The notes: generated by a model from the sequence alone, not told the origin. A DNA stretch of 13,951 nucleotides from DASWRT01 sp036403035 (GCA_036403035.1 DASWRT010000057.1:1-13951); one strand, 5' to 3'. Numbered from the stretch's first letter, positions 1 through 7,439 are shown. Made by a program: numbers and translations.

Positions 1-218
1 GCATAGCAGCCGATGCCGAAGAAGATGATGTTGCCGAAGCTGTTGTACCCCATCTGCCCGCCGATCAGGTCCCAGGTCAGGGCGAGCACGACCATCATCC
101 AGAGCAGCGCGAGTTGGGTGACGTAGTTCGGGAACAGCAGCGGCCCGGCCGCGGCGAGCGCCAGCAGCGCCGTGACGAGCGCGATCCGCGGCACGCCGCC
201 GCCCACCACGCCCGTCAT
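1..218 (-). CDS. livM: LivM-type branched-chain amino acid ABC transporter permease (5' part only)
   Basis: Only the N-terminal 72 or so codons are in the window; the gene runs off the left edge. The reading frame starts at ATG 218-216 and gives MTGVVGGGVPRIALVTALLA, then a hydrophobic helix, LLFPNYVTQLALLWMMVVLALTWDL as two further hydrophobic stretches with NYVTQLA, and IGGQMGYNSFGN. The N-terminal helix followed by 'LTWDLIGGQMGYNSFGN' is typical of LivM inner-membrane permeases (usually 'A..LNLLLGYAGQ.SLG'). The start codon overlaps the stop of livH in an ATGA (218-215), so the two permeases are translationally coupled and should form the LivHM channel for amino acids or similar small ligands delivered by the binding protein at 1304-2560. 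The substrate cannot be read from this fragment. Confidence 0.85.
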   Translation of the reverse strand, partial: MTGVVGGGVPRIALVTALLALAAAGPLLFPNYVTQLALLWMMVVLALTWDLIGGQMGYNSFGNIIFFGIGCY

Positions 219-1117
219 CGCAGGTACTTCCGCTGCCGGGCGAGCATCGCGTTGCGCCAGACCAGGATGACGACCAGGAGCGAGAAGACGAAGGCCGCTT
301 GATATTCGGCGCCGAGGAGGAATCCGGCGAACTGCTCGGCCGCGCCCAGCGAAAGGCCGGACACAATCACGGCTGGGATATTGCCGAGCCCGGCGACCAC
401 CACGATCATGAAGGAGCGCACGGTGTACGGCAGGCCGATATAGGGGTGGATCACCCAGATCTGCACGACGAGCGCGCCCGCCGCGCCGCAGATCGCCGCG
501 TTCAAGGCGAACGTCGTCGCATAGACGCGGTCGGTGTCGACGCCGAGGATGCGCGCCGCGCGCGGGTTCTGCGCGGTGGCGCGGATCGCCTGCCCCAGCC
601 GCGAACCTTTGAGGAACAGATAGAGCGCCAGCGCGAGCAGCGCCGCCGCCGCGACCGCGACCAGCTTGATGTTGGCGACGACGATCGTGCCGCCCATCAG
701 GTAGGTGCTGCCGAGGCCGGCGTCGACGCTCTGCACGTCGGCGCTGAACGCCTGATTGGCGGCCTGCTGCAGGAAGATGCTGATGCCGAAGGTCGCCAGG
801 ATCGAGACGAAGAGGTCGCGGTCGATGATCCGGACGATCACCGCGCGGTACACTAGCCAGCCCACCGCGAACAGCAGCACCGCCGCGACCGGCACGCCGA
901 ACAGCGGATGGACGCCGTGCATGAACAGGTACAGCGCGACATAGCCGCCGAGCATCACGAACTCGCCCTGCGCGACGTTGATGACGTTCATCACGCCCCA
1001 GACGAGCGCCATCCCGTAGGCCGGCAGGCAGTACACCGCGCCGACCAGCAACCCGTCGACGAGCAGCTGCAGCGCCAGCTCCGGCGCATCGACGAGGAGG
1101 AGAAGGTTGGAGAGCAT
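215..1117 (-). CDS. livH: LivH-type branched-chain amino acid ABC transporter permease
   Basis: A 300-residue inner-membrane permease. The sequence has about eight hydrophobic segments, the conserved LivH stretch VMNVINVAQGEFVMLGGY near residues 43-60, and the cytoplasmic loop RATAQNPRAARILGVDTDRV that docks the ATPase. This length and motif order match BPD_transp_2/LivH proteins. The frame stays open upstream to 1252, but that extension runs through the palindromic repeats at 1141-1265 and has no membrane character, so I chose ATG 1117-1115 (MLSNLLLLVDAPEL). The ribosome site is weak. It partners with LivM (overlapping start at 218) to move the ligand of the upstream binding protein. The repeat pair between the two genes may lower permease expression relative to the receptor; that is inference. 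The specific substrate is not determinable. Confidence 0.93.
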   Translation of the reverse strand: MLSNLLLLVDAPELALQLLVDGLLVGAVYCLPAYGMALVWGVMNVINVAQGEFVMLGGYVALYLFMHGVHPLFGVPVAAVLLFAVGWLVYRAVIVRIIDRDLFVSILATFGISIFLQQAANQAFSADVQSVDAGLGSTYLMGGTIVVANIKLVAVAAAALLALALYLFLKGSRLGQAIRATAQNPRAARILGVDTDRVYATTFALNAAICGAAGALVVQIWVIHPYIGLPYTVRSFMIVVVAGLGNIPAVIVSGLSLGAAEQFAGFLLGAEYQAAFVFSLLVVILVWRNAMLARQRKYLR

Positions 1118-1140
1118 CGGGTCAGGCCGCGCCGATAACG

Positions 1141-1265
1141 CCCCCTCCCCCGCAAGCGGGAGAGGGTCGGGGTGGGAGCAACGCGTCGGCGGCCAACCCA
1201 CCGCTCGCTCGATACGGATACGAAGAGCCCCCACCCTGCCCCTCCCCCGCAAGCGGGGGAGGGAA
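1141..1265. repeat. Inverted pair of GC-rich palindromic (REP-like) elements
   Basis: Two near-identical palindromes sit in the livH to binding-protein spacer. The first (1143-1166) has arms CCCTCCCCCGC and GCGGGAGAGGG around AA; the second (1240-1263) has arms CCCTCCCCCGC and GCGGGGGAGGG around AA. Each carries a one-sided tail: GTCGGGGTGGG after the first and CCCCCACCCTG before the second, so the copies lie in opposite orientation, tail to tail, about 60 bp apart. The arrangement resembles the paired REP/BIME elements of enterobacteria and matches GC-rich 'cccctcccccgc' palindromes I recall as frequent in alphaproteobacterial intergenic regions. In the minus-strand transcript it would form strong hairpins just after the binding-protein stop (1304), where it could protect upstream mRNA or attenuate the permeases. 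Confidence 0.8.
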
Positions 1266-1303
1266 TGAGGAGCGACTCACGGACGCGACCTCCGCTGGAA
1301 CGC

Positions 1304-2560
1304 TCACTTCTCCGCCGTACGCTGCGACCACGGCGGCATCGGGTAGCGGAACTTCGCCGCCGCCCATTTCGTCGGGGCGACGACCCTGTACTGCCCGTCC
1401 TGCACTTGGTAGAGCACCATCGGCTTGGCGGGATTCTTGCCGGTCTCGTCGAACTTGACCGGCCCGAAGAACGTCATGATGTCGGTCTTCGCAAGGGCAT
1501 CGCGCACCTTCTCAGGATCGGTCGACCCGGCACGCTCCATCGCATCAGCAAAGACCAGCACGCCGGCAGCCGATTCGGCCACCTGATAGCTCGTCGGATA
1601 GTTGTAGACCTTCTCGAAGGCTTGCGCGAACTCGTCGGCCGTGCCGAACCACTTGTCCTTATAGCTCAGCGTCCGGTCCCACTGCGAACCGCACAGGAAA
1701 TACTCGGCCGGCTTGCCCATCTTCTCGGCGATCTGCGCCGCGTCGCAGTGCGTCGTCGCGACCATCGGCAGGTCGAGCTTGCTCTCCGACAGGCTGCGCA
1801 CGGCGAGCACCGCGCCCTTCGCGTGGCCGGAGACGATAAGCAGATCGGGCTTCAGCGCCCGGACTTTGGTGAGCGTCGCCGTCATGTCGTTGAGGTCGCG
1901 CGGGAGCTTGTCGTCGACGACAAGCTTCATGCCGTACTTCTTCGCCGTTTCGGCGACGCCGTCGCGCACGTCCTGCGAGAACGGATCGTTCTCGACGGCG
2001 ACCGCCACCTTCATGCCGGCCGGGTCCTTGCCCGCCGCCTTGGCGGTCTCGGCCAACAGGTCGACGGCCGAGGAGACGTACTGGTCCGACGTCGACAAGA
2101 CCGCGAACAGGTACTTGTAGCCGTTCTGGAAGAGGTCGCGATCGGCGCCGTTCGCCTCGACCATCGGGACCTTGTACTTCTCGGTGACCGGCGCGATCGC
2201 CTTGGTCAGGCCCGAGCTGTACGGGCCGAGCAGGAACTTGACGCCGTCCTGCGCGATCAGCCGTTCGGCGAGCTGAGCACCGCGCGCCGAGGTCGATTCG
2301 TCGTCGTAGTACTTGACGGCGAACTTATAAGACTTCCCGCCGATCTTGACGCCGCCCATCTCATTGAGCCGGCGGACGGCGAAATCGTACCCGTCCTGGG
2401 TATTCTTCCCGAGCGTCGAATAGCTTCCGGTCAGCGACACCGCAGCGCCGAGCGTGATCGTGTCGTCTTCGGCGCGGGCCGGCGACGCGACGGTGGCGGC
2501 GCCGAGCAGCGCCAAAGCGGTGGCGGTCAGCGCGAAGGTACTTGCGGGTTTCCGTATCAC
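1304..2560 (-). CDS. LIV-type ABC transporter substrate-binding protein (periplasmic amino-acid receptor family)
   Basis: A 418-residue exported binding protein. Residues 1-30 form a Sec signal peptide (positively charged start IRK, hydrophobic core ALTATALALLGAA, cleavage after SPARA). The mature protein opens with ITLGAAVSLTGSYSTLGKN and continues with DGYDFAVRRLNEMGG and LLGPYSSGLTKAIAPV, the classic start of Peripla_BP_6 (LivJ/LivK-like) receptors. C-terminal YQVAESAAGVLVFADAMERAG also fits. Two cysteines about 20 residues apart near the hinge-side loop (THCDAAQ and FLCGSQW) could form a disulfide. Translation starts at GTG 2560-2558 with GGAGG at 2570-2566, five bases upstream. It is the first gene of the importer operon and would feed LivH/LivM. 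Members of this family bind branched-chain or aromatic amino acids, urea, amides or aromatic acids; the ligand here is unknown. Confidence 0.93.
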   Translation of the reverse strand: MIRKPASTFALTATALALLGAATVASPARAEDDTITLGAAVSLTGSYSTLGKNTQDGYDFAVRRLNEMGGVKIGGKSYKFAVKYYDDESTSARGAQLAERLIAQDGVKFLLGPYSSGLTKAIAPVTEKYKVPMVEANGADRDLFQNGYKYLFAVLSTSDQYVSSAVDLLAETAKAAGKDPAGMKVAVAVENDPFSQDVRDGVAETAKKYGMKLVVDDKLPRDLNDMTATLTKVRALKPDLLIVSGHAKGAVLAVRSLSESKLDLPMVATTHCDAAQIAEKMGKPAEYFLCGSQWDRTLSYKDKWFGTADEFAQAFEKVYNYPTSYQVAESAAGVLVFADAMERAGSTDPEKVRDALAKTDIMTFFGPVKFDETGKNPAKPMVLYQVQDGQYRVVAPTKWAAAKFRYPMPPWSQRTAEK

Positions 2561-2570
2561 GTCATCCTCC

Positions 2571-2777
2571 CTGCCGAGCGAGGGGCCGCTCTTCCCTGGC
2601 GACCACCAATGCGCGAGTTAATCCGGGTATCGGCAACAAAATCAAGCCCGACGATGCGAAACCCCGGCAGCGCTGCCGGAGCGGAACTCCGGCGTCGCGG
2701 TCAGTGGCGGGCCCTTCGGCCGGGTGATACTCTCCCCGGACAAACAGGTTGAGCGCGCAAGTCAGGAGCCGGCCGGC
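2571..2777. promoter_or_regulatory. Divergent intergenic region between ABC importer and dioxygenase operons
   Basis: About 207 bp separate the two divergent start codons and must hold promoters for both operons. The AT-richest part is 2617-2650. On the minus strand TTGATT (2645-2640) lies 17 bp from ATTAAC (2622-2617), a weak -35/-10 candidate for the binding-protein gene. No convincing plus-strand promoter was identified by eye. The region also carries the overlapping palindromes listed separately at 2664-2693. Confidence 0.3.
2664..2693. promoter_or_regulatory. Overlapping palindromes, candidate operator or RNA switch
   Basis: CCGGCAGCGCTGCCGG (2664-2679) is a perfect 16-bp palindrome. 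It overlaps a second perfect inverted repeat, GCCGGAG (2675-2681) and CTCCGGC (2687-2693). The two cannot form hairpins at the same time. They lie about 100 bp upstream of both starts of the divergent operons, a plausible place for a shared regulator to bind, or for alternative leader structures if the dioxygenase transcript starts upstream. Function is inferred from position only; GC-rich DNA yields such palindromes by chance more often than average DNA. Confidence 0.35.
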
Positions 2778-3701
2778 ATGGGAACGAAGGGTCTGGACGC
2801 ACGGGCGGTGCAGGCGCAGCGTAACGCCGCTGCTCACCGTGCCCCGATCGAGGTCGTATCGACGGGCGCCGCGCTCGGCGCGGAGATACATGGCGTCGAT
2901 CTACGCCAAGTCGACGATGTCCTGTTCGCGGCGATCCACCGGGCTTGGCTCGATCATCAGGTGTTGCTGTTCCGCGGGCAGACGCTCACCGATGCCGACC
3001 TCGTCGCCTTCAGCCGCCGCTTCGGCGACCTCGACTGGGCCCCGGTCCAGGAGACCGGGCGCCGTTTCGTCGAGGGTTACCCGGAGATCTACGTCGTCTC
3101 GAACGTCCTCGGCACCGACGGCGCGCCGATCGGCAGCCTCGGCGCGGGCGAAGCGGTCTGGCACACCGACATGTCGTACCTGCCGGAACCGCCGAAGGCG
3201 AGCATGCTCTACGCGATCGAGGTCCCGCCGGCCGGCGGCGACACCGGATTCTGCGACATGTACGGCGCTTACGAGGCGATGTCCGACGATCTGCGCCGAC
3301 GCGTCGCGGGGCGGACGCTGAAGCACGACGGCACCTACAACAGCGGCGGCTACCTGCGCGAGGGCGTGACGGCGACCGACGACCCGCGGGCATCGCCCGG
3401 AACCAGCCACCCGATCGTCTGCACCCATCCGGAAACCGGCCGGCCCGTCCTCTATCTCGGCCGCCGCCGGAACGCGTACATCGACGGGCTGCCGCTCGAC
3501 CAATCGGAAGCCCTGCTCGACGAGCTCTGGCGCTGCGCGACCCGCCCCGAACTGGCCTGGAAACATGAATGGCGGGTCGGCGACGTCGTGCTGTGGGACA
3601 ATCGCTGCACCATGCATCGGCGCGATCCGTTCGACGCCGCGACGCGGCGCATCCTGCACCGGACCCAGATCAAGGGCGAGACTCGGCCGGCGGCATCATG
3701 A
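2778..3701 (+). CDS. TauD/TfdA-family 2-oxoglutarate- and Fe(II)-dependent dioxygenase
   Basis: A 307-residue cytoplasmic oxygenase. The family couples oxidation of a substrate C-H bond to decarboxylation of 2-oxoglutarate; known members act on taurine, alkyl sulfates, 2,4-D and other small acids. The facial triad is visible: H129 and D131 in WHTDMSY, and the distal H280 in CTMHRRDPF. The 2-oxoglutarate-binding arginine is R291 (11 residues after H280, as in TauD), with a second arginine at R295. The N-terminal GAEIHGVDLR and VLLFRGQ motifs are also typical. I chose ATG 2778 because AGGAG lies nine bases upstream (2764-2768); an in-frame GTG at 2724 would add 18 residues without a good ribosome site. 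Its stop overlaps the MFS start (ATGA, 3698-3701), so substrate uptake and oxidation are probably coupled. Substrate unknown. Confidence 0.92.
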   Translation: MGTKGLDARAVQAQRNAAAHRAPIEVVSTGAALGAEIHGVDLRQVDDVLFAAIHRAWLDHQVLLFRGQTLTDADLVAFSRRFGDLDWAPVQETGRRFVEGYPEIYVVSNVLGTDGAPIGSLGAGEAVWHTDMSYLPEPPKASMLYAIEVPPAGGDTGFCDMYGAYEAMSDDLRRRVAGRTLKHDGTYNSGGYLREGVTATDDPRASPGTSHPIVCTHPETGRPVLYLGRRRNAYIDGLPLDQSEALLDELWRCATRPELAWKHEWRVGDVVLWDNRCTMHRRDPFDAATRRILHRTQIKGETRPAAS

Positions 3702-5029
3702 GCGGCACTCCCGCGAGCGAATCCGCACTACGCCGCCGTGTCGACGCGGCGCTGACGACACCGGGCAAGGTGCTCGCGCTGCTCTGCCTGATGTACCTGA
3801 TCTTCTACATCGACCGGGTGAACATCTCGACGGCGGCGCCGCTGATCCAGAAGGATCTCGGGCTCAGCAACACCGAGCTGGGCTTCGCCTTCTCGGCCTT
3901 CGCGTACCCGTACGCGTTGTTCCAGATCATCGGCGGCTGGATCGGCGACCGGCTCGGCGCGCGCCGGACGCTCGGCCTCTGCGGCATCGCCGTCTGCGCC
4001 GCGACGGTCGCTACGGGCGCGGTCGGCGGCCTCGCGACGCTGTTCGCGGCAAGGCTCGCGCTGGGCTTCGGCGAAGGTGCGGCGTTCCCGACGGCGACGC
4101 GGGCCATGGCGGCCTGGACGCCGGAAGGGAGCTGGGGTTTCGCGCAGGGCATCACCCACTCCTTCGCGCGGCTCGGCAACGCGGTGACGCCGCCGTTGAT
4201 CGCCGCGCTCGTTGCCGCCTTGTCGTGGCGCGGCTCGTTCTTCGTGCTCGGCGTGTTGAGTCTCGTCTGGATGGCCGCATGGGTCTGGTTCTTCCGCGAC
4301 AACCCGCGCGACCACGGCGCCGTCACCGCGGCCGACCTTGCACGCCTGCCGCCGCCGACCCGCCACGGTCAAGGCGGCAGCGCGCGCGGCGTAACGCCCT
4401 GGCGGCGGCTCGCCCGCCGCATGCTGCCGGTGACGGCCGTCGATTTCTGCTACGGCTGGACTCTCTGGCTATTCCTCAGCTGGATCCCGTCGTTCTTCTT
4501 CAAGCAGTTCCACCTCGACCTCAAGAGTTCCGCGCTGTTCTCTTCCGGCGTGTTCTTCGCCGGGGTCGTCGGCGACACGGTCGGCGGCATGGTGAGCGAC
4601 CTGATCCTTCGGCGCAGCGGCGACGTTGCCGCGGCGCGGCGCAACGTCATCGTCGCCGGGCTGCTCGGCGCCTTCGTCTTCCTGCTGCCGGTCGTGCTGG
4701 TGCGCGATCTCGCGACGGTCGCGGTGTGCCTGTCGCTCGCCTTCTTCTTCGCCGAGCTTGTCGTCGCGCCGATCTGGTCGATTCCGATGGACATCGCGCC
4801 GCGCTACGCCGGAACGGCAAGCGGCATGATGAATTTCGGCTTCGGTCTCGCCGGAATCATCTCCCCGGTCGTCTTCGGCTGGCTCCTCGACGCGACCGGA
4901 AGCTGGACGCTGCCTTTCGCCGGTTCGGTCGCGCTGCTGCTGGCCGGCGCGGGGTTCGCGTTCTTCATGCACCCGGACCGGCCGTTCGAGCCGGAACCCG
5001 ACACGGGAAAACGGGTGTTTGCAAGATGA
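3698..5029 (+). CDS. MFS transporter, anion:cation symporter-like
   Basis: A 443-residue inner-membrane carrier with about 12 hydrophobic segments and a longer central cytoplasmic loop near residues 205-235. The N-terminal stretch YLIFYIDRVNIS (residues 33-44) and the loop motif GWIGDRLGARR (80-90) are hallmarks of the ACS (anion:cation symporter) branch of the major facilitator superfamily, whose members carry organic anions such as galactonate, phthalate or tartrate. A long alternative upstream frame exists, but the ATGA overlap with the dioxygenase stop fixes ATG 3698 as the natural start. Co-translation with a TauD/TfdA-like dioxygenase suggests it imports the acidic substrate that enzyme oxidises, as TfdK does beside TfdA in 2,4-D degraders; that parallel is inference. 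Confidence 0.92.
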   Translation: MSGTPASESALRRRVDAALTTPGKVLALLCLMYLIFYIDRVNISTAAPLIQKDLGLSNTELGFAFSAFAYPYALFQIIGGWIGDRLGARRTLGLCGIAVCAATVATGAVGGLATLFAARLALGFGEGAAFPTATRAMAAWTPEGSWGFAQGITHSFARLGNAVTPPLIAALVAALSWRGSFFVLGVLSLVWMAAWVWFFRDNPRDHGAVTAADLARLPPPTRHGQGGSARGVTPWRRLARRMLPVTAVDFCYGWTLWLFLSWIPSFFFKQFHLDLKSSALFSSGVFFAGVVGDTVGGMVSDLILRRSGDVAAARRNVIVAGLLGAFVFLLPVVLVRDLATVAVCLSLAFFFAELVVAPIWSIPMDIAPRYAGTASGMMNFGFGLAGIISPVVFGWLLDATGSWTLPFAGSVALLLAGAGFAFFMHPDRPFEPEPDTGKRVFAR

Positions 5030-5030
5030 G

Positions 5031-5720
5031 ATGAGGATCTACCGCCATCTTCTTGCTGCCGCCGTGTGCATCACAGCCGCCACGAGCATGAGCGTCATGG
5101 CGGCGCAGGCCGCCGATCCCGCCGCGCGCCGTCACCGCGTCGAGCAGTATGCGAAGAAGGGCGTACCCGAACTCGTCGCCGCCTGCCTCGTCGACGCCGA
5201 AGATCGCGCCCGCGCCGACGGCAAGCTCGAGGCGATCGAATGGACCGCGCCGGACCACAGCGCCTCGGTCGTCAAGGAGAAGGGGTCCGCTGCGCACGGC
5301 AACGCGCCGGATACGAAGGTCGAGATCAACGGAATCGGCCGCGACGACGCATCCGGCGGCTGGGCGCCACTGAAGGCGCAATGCGCCTACCGGAAAGGCC
5401 GATTGTCGAGGGTCGCCCTCGATACCGTGCCGGCTCCGACACCGAAGCCGCCGCTCGACCTGCACCTGAACCCGCCGGTGAACGCGCCTACCGGATCGAG
5501 CGACGCGGCGGCAGCGAACGCACCGACGGTCCGCACACAGCCCGTTACGAACCCGCCGGTTGCGATGGCACAACCGAACCGGACCGACAATCGCCGCGAG
5601 AGTTCCCGCACCATCCGTCCGACTCTCAGCGAGCTTCCGGCCGACACGCCAATTCGCGAACAGCCGCCGGACTTCATCCGCAACCACCGCTTCGGCGTTG
5701 AATTGAGATCGCGGTTCTGA
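5031..5720 (+). CDS. Secreted proline-rich hypothetical protein
   Basis: A 229-residue protein I do not recognise. Residues 1-27 form a signal peptide (MRIYRH, hydrophobic AAAVCITAATSMSVMA, cleavage after AQA). Residues 30-132 look like a small folded domain with two cysteines, C52 (VAACLVDAED) and C118 (LKAQCAYRKGRL), placed so that they could pair. From residue 134 on the chain is low-complexity and rich in Pro, Asn and Ala (PAPTPKPPLD, NPPVNAP), likely disordered, with a basic tail ending RNHRFGVELRSRF. ATG 5031 is one base past the MFS stop (5027-5029), so it is probably the third cistron of the operon; an in-frame TTG at 5019 is less likely. The domain vaguely recalls short BspC-type periplasmic domains, but I cannot support that. 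Function unknown. Confidence 0.75.
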   Translation: MRIYRHLLAAAVCITAATSMSVMAAQAADPAARRHRVEQYAKKGVPELVAACLVDAEDRARADGKLEAIEWTAPDHSASVVKEKGSAAHGNAPDTKVEINGIGRDDASGGWAPLKAQCAYRKGRLSRVALDTVPAPTPKPPLDLHLNPPVNAPTGSSDAAAANAPTVRTQPVTNPPVAMAQPNRTDNRRESSRTIRPTLSELPADTPIREQPPDFIRNHRFGVELRSRF

Positions 5721-5763
5721 TCGGCCGGACCGCTCCGGCACGACGGGACAGCCCATACGAGAA

Positions 5764-5787
5764 AGGGCGGCCTGCACGGGCCGCCCT
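5764..5787. terminator. Bidirectional terminator between converging genes
   Basis: AGGGCGGCC (5764-5772) and GGCCGCCCT (5779-5787) form a perfect 9-bp stem with a six-base loop, flanked by GAGA on the left and TCTC on the right. It lies midway between the stop of the secreted protein (5720) and the stop of the converging CsbD gene (5825). There is no strong U-tract on the plus strand; the minus-strand copy is followed by TTTCTCG. It could serve both operons. Confidence 0.75.
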
Positions 5788-5824
5788 CTCATCTTGGATG
5801 GCGCCGCTACTCGGCGGCGATCAC

Positions 5825-6004
5825 TTATTCTTTTTTAAGGCTGTCGGCTACGCCCTTCGCGCCTTCCTTCGCATCGTGGGCCGCGTTCTTGACGTCGCCC
5901 TTGGCCTTGTCGGTCTTGCCTTCCGCCTGCGTCTTGGTGTCGCCGGTCGCTCCGCCGACGGCGTCCTTTATCGAGCCCTTGATCTTGTCCATTGTTCCGG
6001 CCAT
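5825..6004 (-). CDS. CsbD-family stress-response protein
   Basis: A 59-residue, very hydrophilic Lys/Asp/Gly/Ala-rich protein: MDKIKGSIKDAVGGATGD at residues 5-22 is the CsbD signature, and the C-terminal half repeats DKAKGDVKNAA and DAKEGAKG-type units. CsbD-like proteins are abundant small cytoplasmic proteins induced by general stress in many bacteria; their molecular role is unresolved. ATG 6004-6002 has a good ribosome site (GGGAGA, 6016-6011, six bases upstream). The frame is open further upstream to 6226, but that part overlaps the cyclase gene in another frame and is not CsbD-like. The gene starts only 32 bp after the cyclase stop, so it could be read from the same transcript or from its own promoter inside the cyclase 3' end. 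Confidence 0.92.
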   Translation of the reverse strand: MAGTMDKIKGSIKDAVGGATGDTKTQAEGKTDKAKGDVKNAAHDAKEGAKGVADSLKKE

Positions 6005-6036
6005 CGCGGTTCTCCCGTTTTGCAGTGCCTTACCAG

Positions 6037-7325
6037 CTAACCCAAACATGAGTCGCGTGGTTCCCCTGCTGCGGAGGCAGCGGCCGGCGCGAACAGCTCG
6101 CGCTCGCCGACGCCGGCCAGAACGTGCCGGTCCAGGCTCTCCAGCGAGCATCCCCGGCCGGCGTCGACGCCGCACCGCTGCGCGAAGTCGGCCGAGAGGA
6201 GAAGATGCCGGCCGAGCGCGTCGCACAGCCGCTCCATCCGGCTCGCCTCGTTGACGACGCGCCCGATCACGGTGAAGTCGAGGCGTCGCGCCGTGCCGGT
6301 ATTGCCGTAGACGACCTCGCCGAAATGCAGCGCGACGTCGAGGCCGAGCGTCGGCCCGCCCGTAGCGGCGCGGCCGGCGTTCAGCGCGGCGTTGCGCGCC
6401 AGCGCGTCCTCGGCCGCCGCAAGGGCCAGCGTGCAGGCAGCCCCCTCTATCTCCGCTCCGGAACCCGCGACCGGAAAGACCGCGAGCAACCCGTCGCCGA
6501 GGAATTTCAGGATTTTGCCGCCGCGTTCGAGGACGGGATCGCCCATCGCGTCGAAGTGCTCGTTGAGCCAGCCGACGACATCAGCCGGATCGGCTCGCCC
6601 GGCGAGCGCGGTAAATCCGCGGAGATCGGCCAGCAGGACGGCGGCGCGCACGACCCGACCGCCGCCGCGCCGGATCTCCCCGGCGAGGACGTGCAGTCCT
6701 GTCGCGCCGCCGAGATAAGCGCCGAGCGCCGCCGTCGCGACCCGCGCGAGGCCATCCGGTAAGCGGCCAGCGCCAGCGCTGGAAGGAGCCGGTCCGCGGC
6801 GGCGAGGTCGGCATCGGTGAAGCCGCCGCGCCGGTCGGTGGCGATCCCGAACGCCGCCCCGATCAAGGAGCCGGTACCGAACGGCACCAGACGCATCGCG
6901 AACTCGGTCACGCCCCGGCGGCCGAGTTCCGAGAACAGGGGAAAGGACTCGGTATCGGGTGCGGTCGCCGCCGTTCCGTCGAGCCGCCAGCGGCACGTGG
7001 TCAGGTCCCGTTCCCGCATGTGGTGGATCGGGCCGGCACGGAACGCCTCGTCGCTTTCCGGGCCGTGCAGCGTCTCGACCAGTTCCACCTGTCCGGCGCC
7101 CCCGCAGCCGCTCCCGTCGTCGCGCCACCAGACCCAGCTCAGGCCGCGGATGGTCGGATCGATCGCCGGCATCCCGAGGCTCGCGCGGACGATCGGCACG
7201 CCGGCACGGCACAGCGCCGCGCCGGCAACGGCGAGCACCGGGCCGAGATCGTCGCCCGCCATCGCCCCGTCGAGGATCGCATCGACTGCGTCCCGAGGAT
7301 CGCCCTCGTCCGCCTCGCCTGCCAT
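6037..7325 (-). pseudogene. Class III adenylate/guanylate cyclase, frameshifted at the domain junction
   Basis: Two halves of one protein lie in different frames. The N-terminal ~195 residues run from ATG 7325 (CGGAG at 7338-7334, eight bases upstream) to about 6741, ending in GGFTDADLAAADRLLPALALA, the sensor-like region usual in this alphaproteobacterial cyclase family. The catalytic domain (about 6740-6040) is in the frame offset by one base: GAYLGGATGLHVLAGEIRRG, then DLRGFT (metal Asp), GGKILKFLGDGLLAVFP (purine-selecting Lys and second metal Asp), and RRLDFTVIGRVVNEASRMER (adenine-specific Asp, transition-state Asn and Arg). Every catalytic residue is present, arguing for cAMP synthesis. 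Adding one base near 6735-6760, for example in the GGG at 6743-6741, restores a ~430-residue protein of normal family length. It may be a recent mutation, a sequencing error, or less likely programmed frameshifting. It diverges from the TAXI gene. Confidence 0.85.
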
Positions 7326-7351
7326 TGGCATCACTCCGAGCCCGCGATGCG

Positions 7352-7373
7352 CCGGATCTTGGATCTTATCCGG
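7352..7373. promoter_or_regulatory. Candidate operator in divergent cyclase/TAXI spacer
   Basis: CCGGAT (7352-7357) and ATCCGG (7368-7373) form a perfect inverted repeat with a 10-bp spacer, and GGATCTT occurs twice in direct tandem (7354-7360, 7361-7367). The site begins 27 bp upstream of the cyclase start and ends 67 bp upstream of the TAXI start, in a 114-bp spacer that must contain both promoters. Binding by any particular regulator is conjecture. Confidence 0.3.
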
Positions 7374-7439
7374 AGCGGAAGAGTGGGGCGGTCGCCGGGC
7401 GCCGCCGGCTTCCCGCCGTATGTCCGATTTACGCTAACG

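Noticed and set aside
1172..2752. Long plus-strand open frame (over 500 codons) opposite the binding-protein gene
   Set aside because: Its translation is Arg/His/Glu-rich with no family features, and it is antisense to a well-supported gene; an artefact of high GC.
2724..2777. Upstream GTG start for the dioxygenase
   Set aside because: No ribosome site and no family-like residues in the extra 18; ATG 2778 has AGGAG at good spacing.
3565..5034. Second plus-strand open frame of similar length over the MFS gene
   Set aside because: Arginine-rich, no membrane segments; the alternative frame has 12 hydrophobic segments and MFS motifs.
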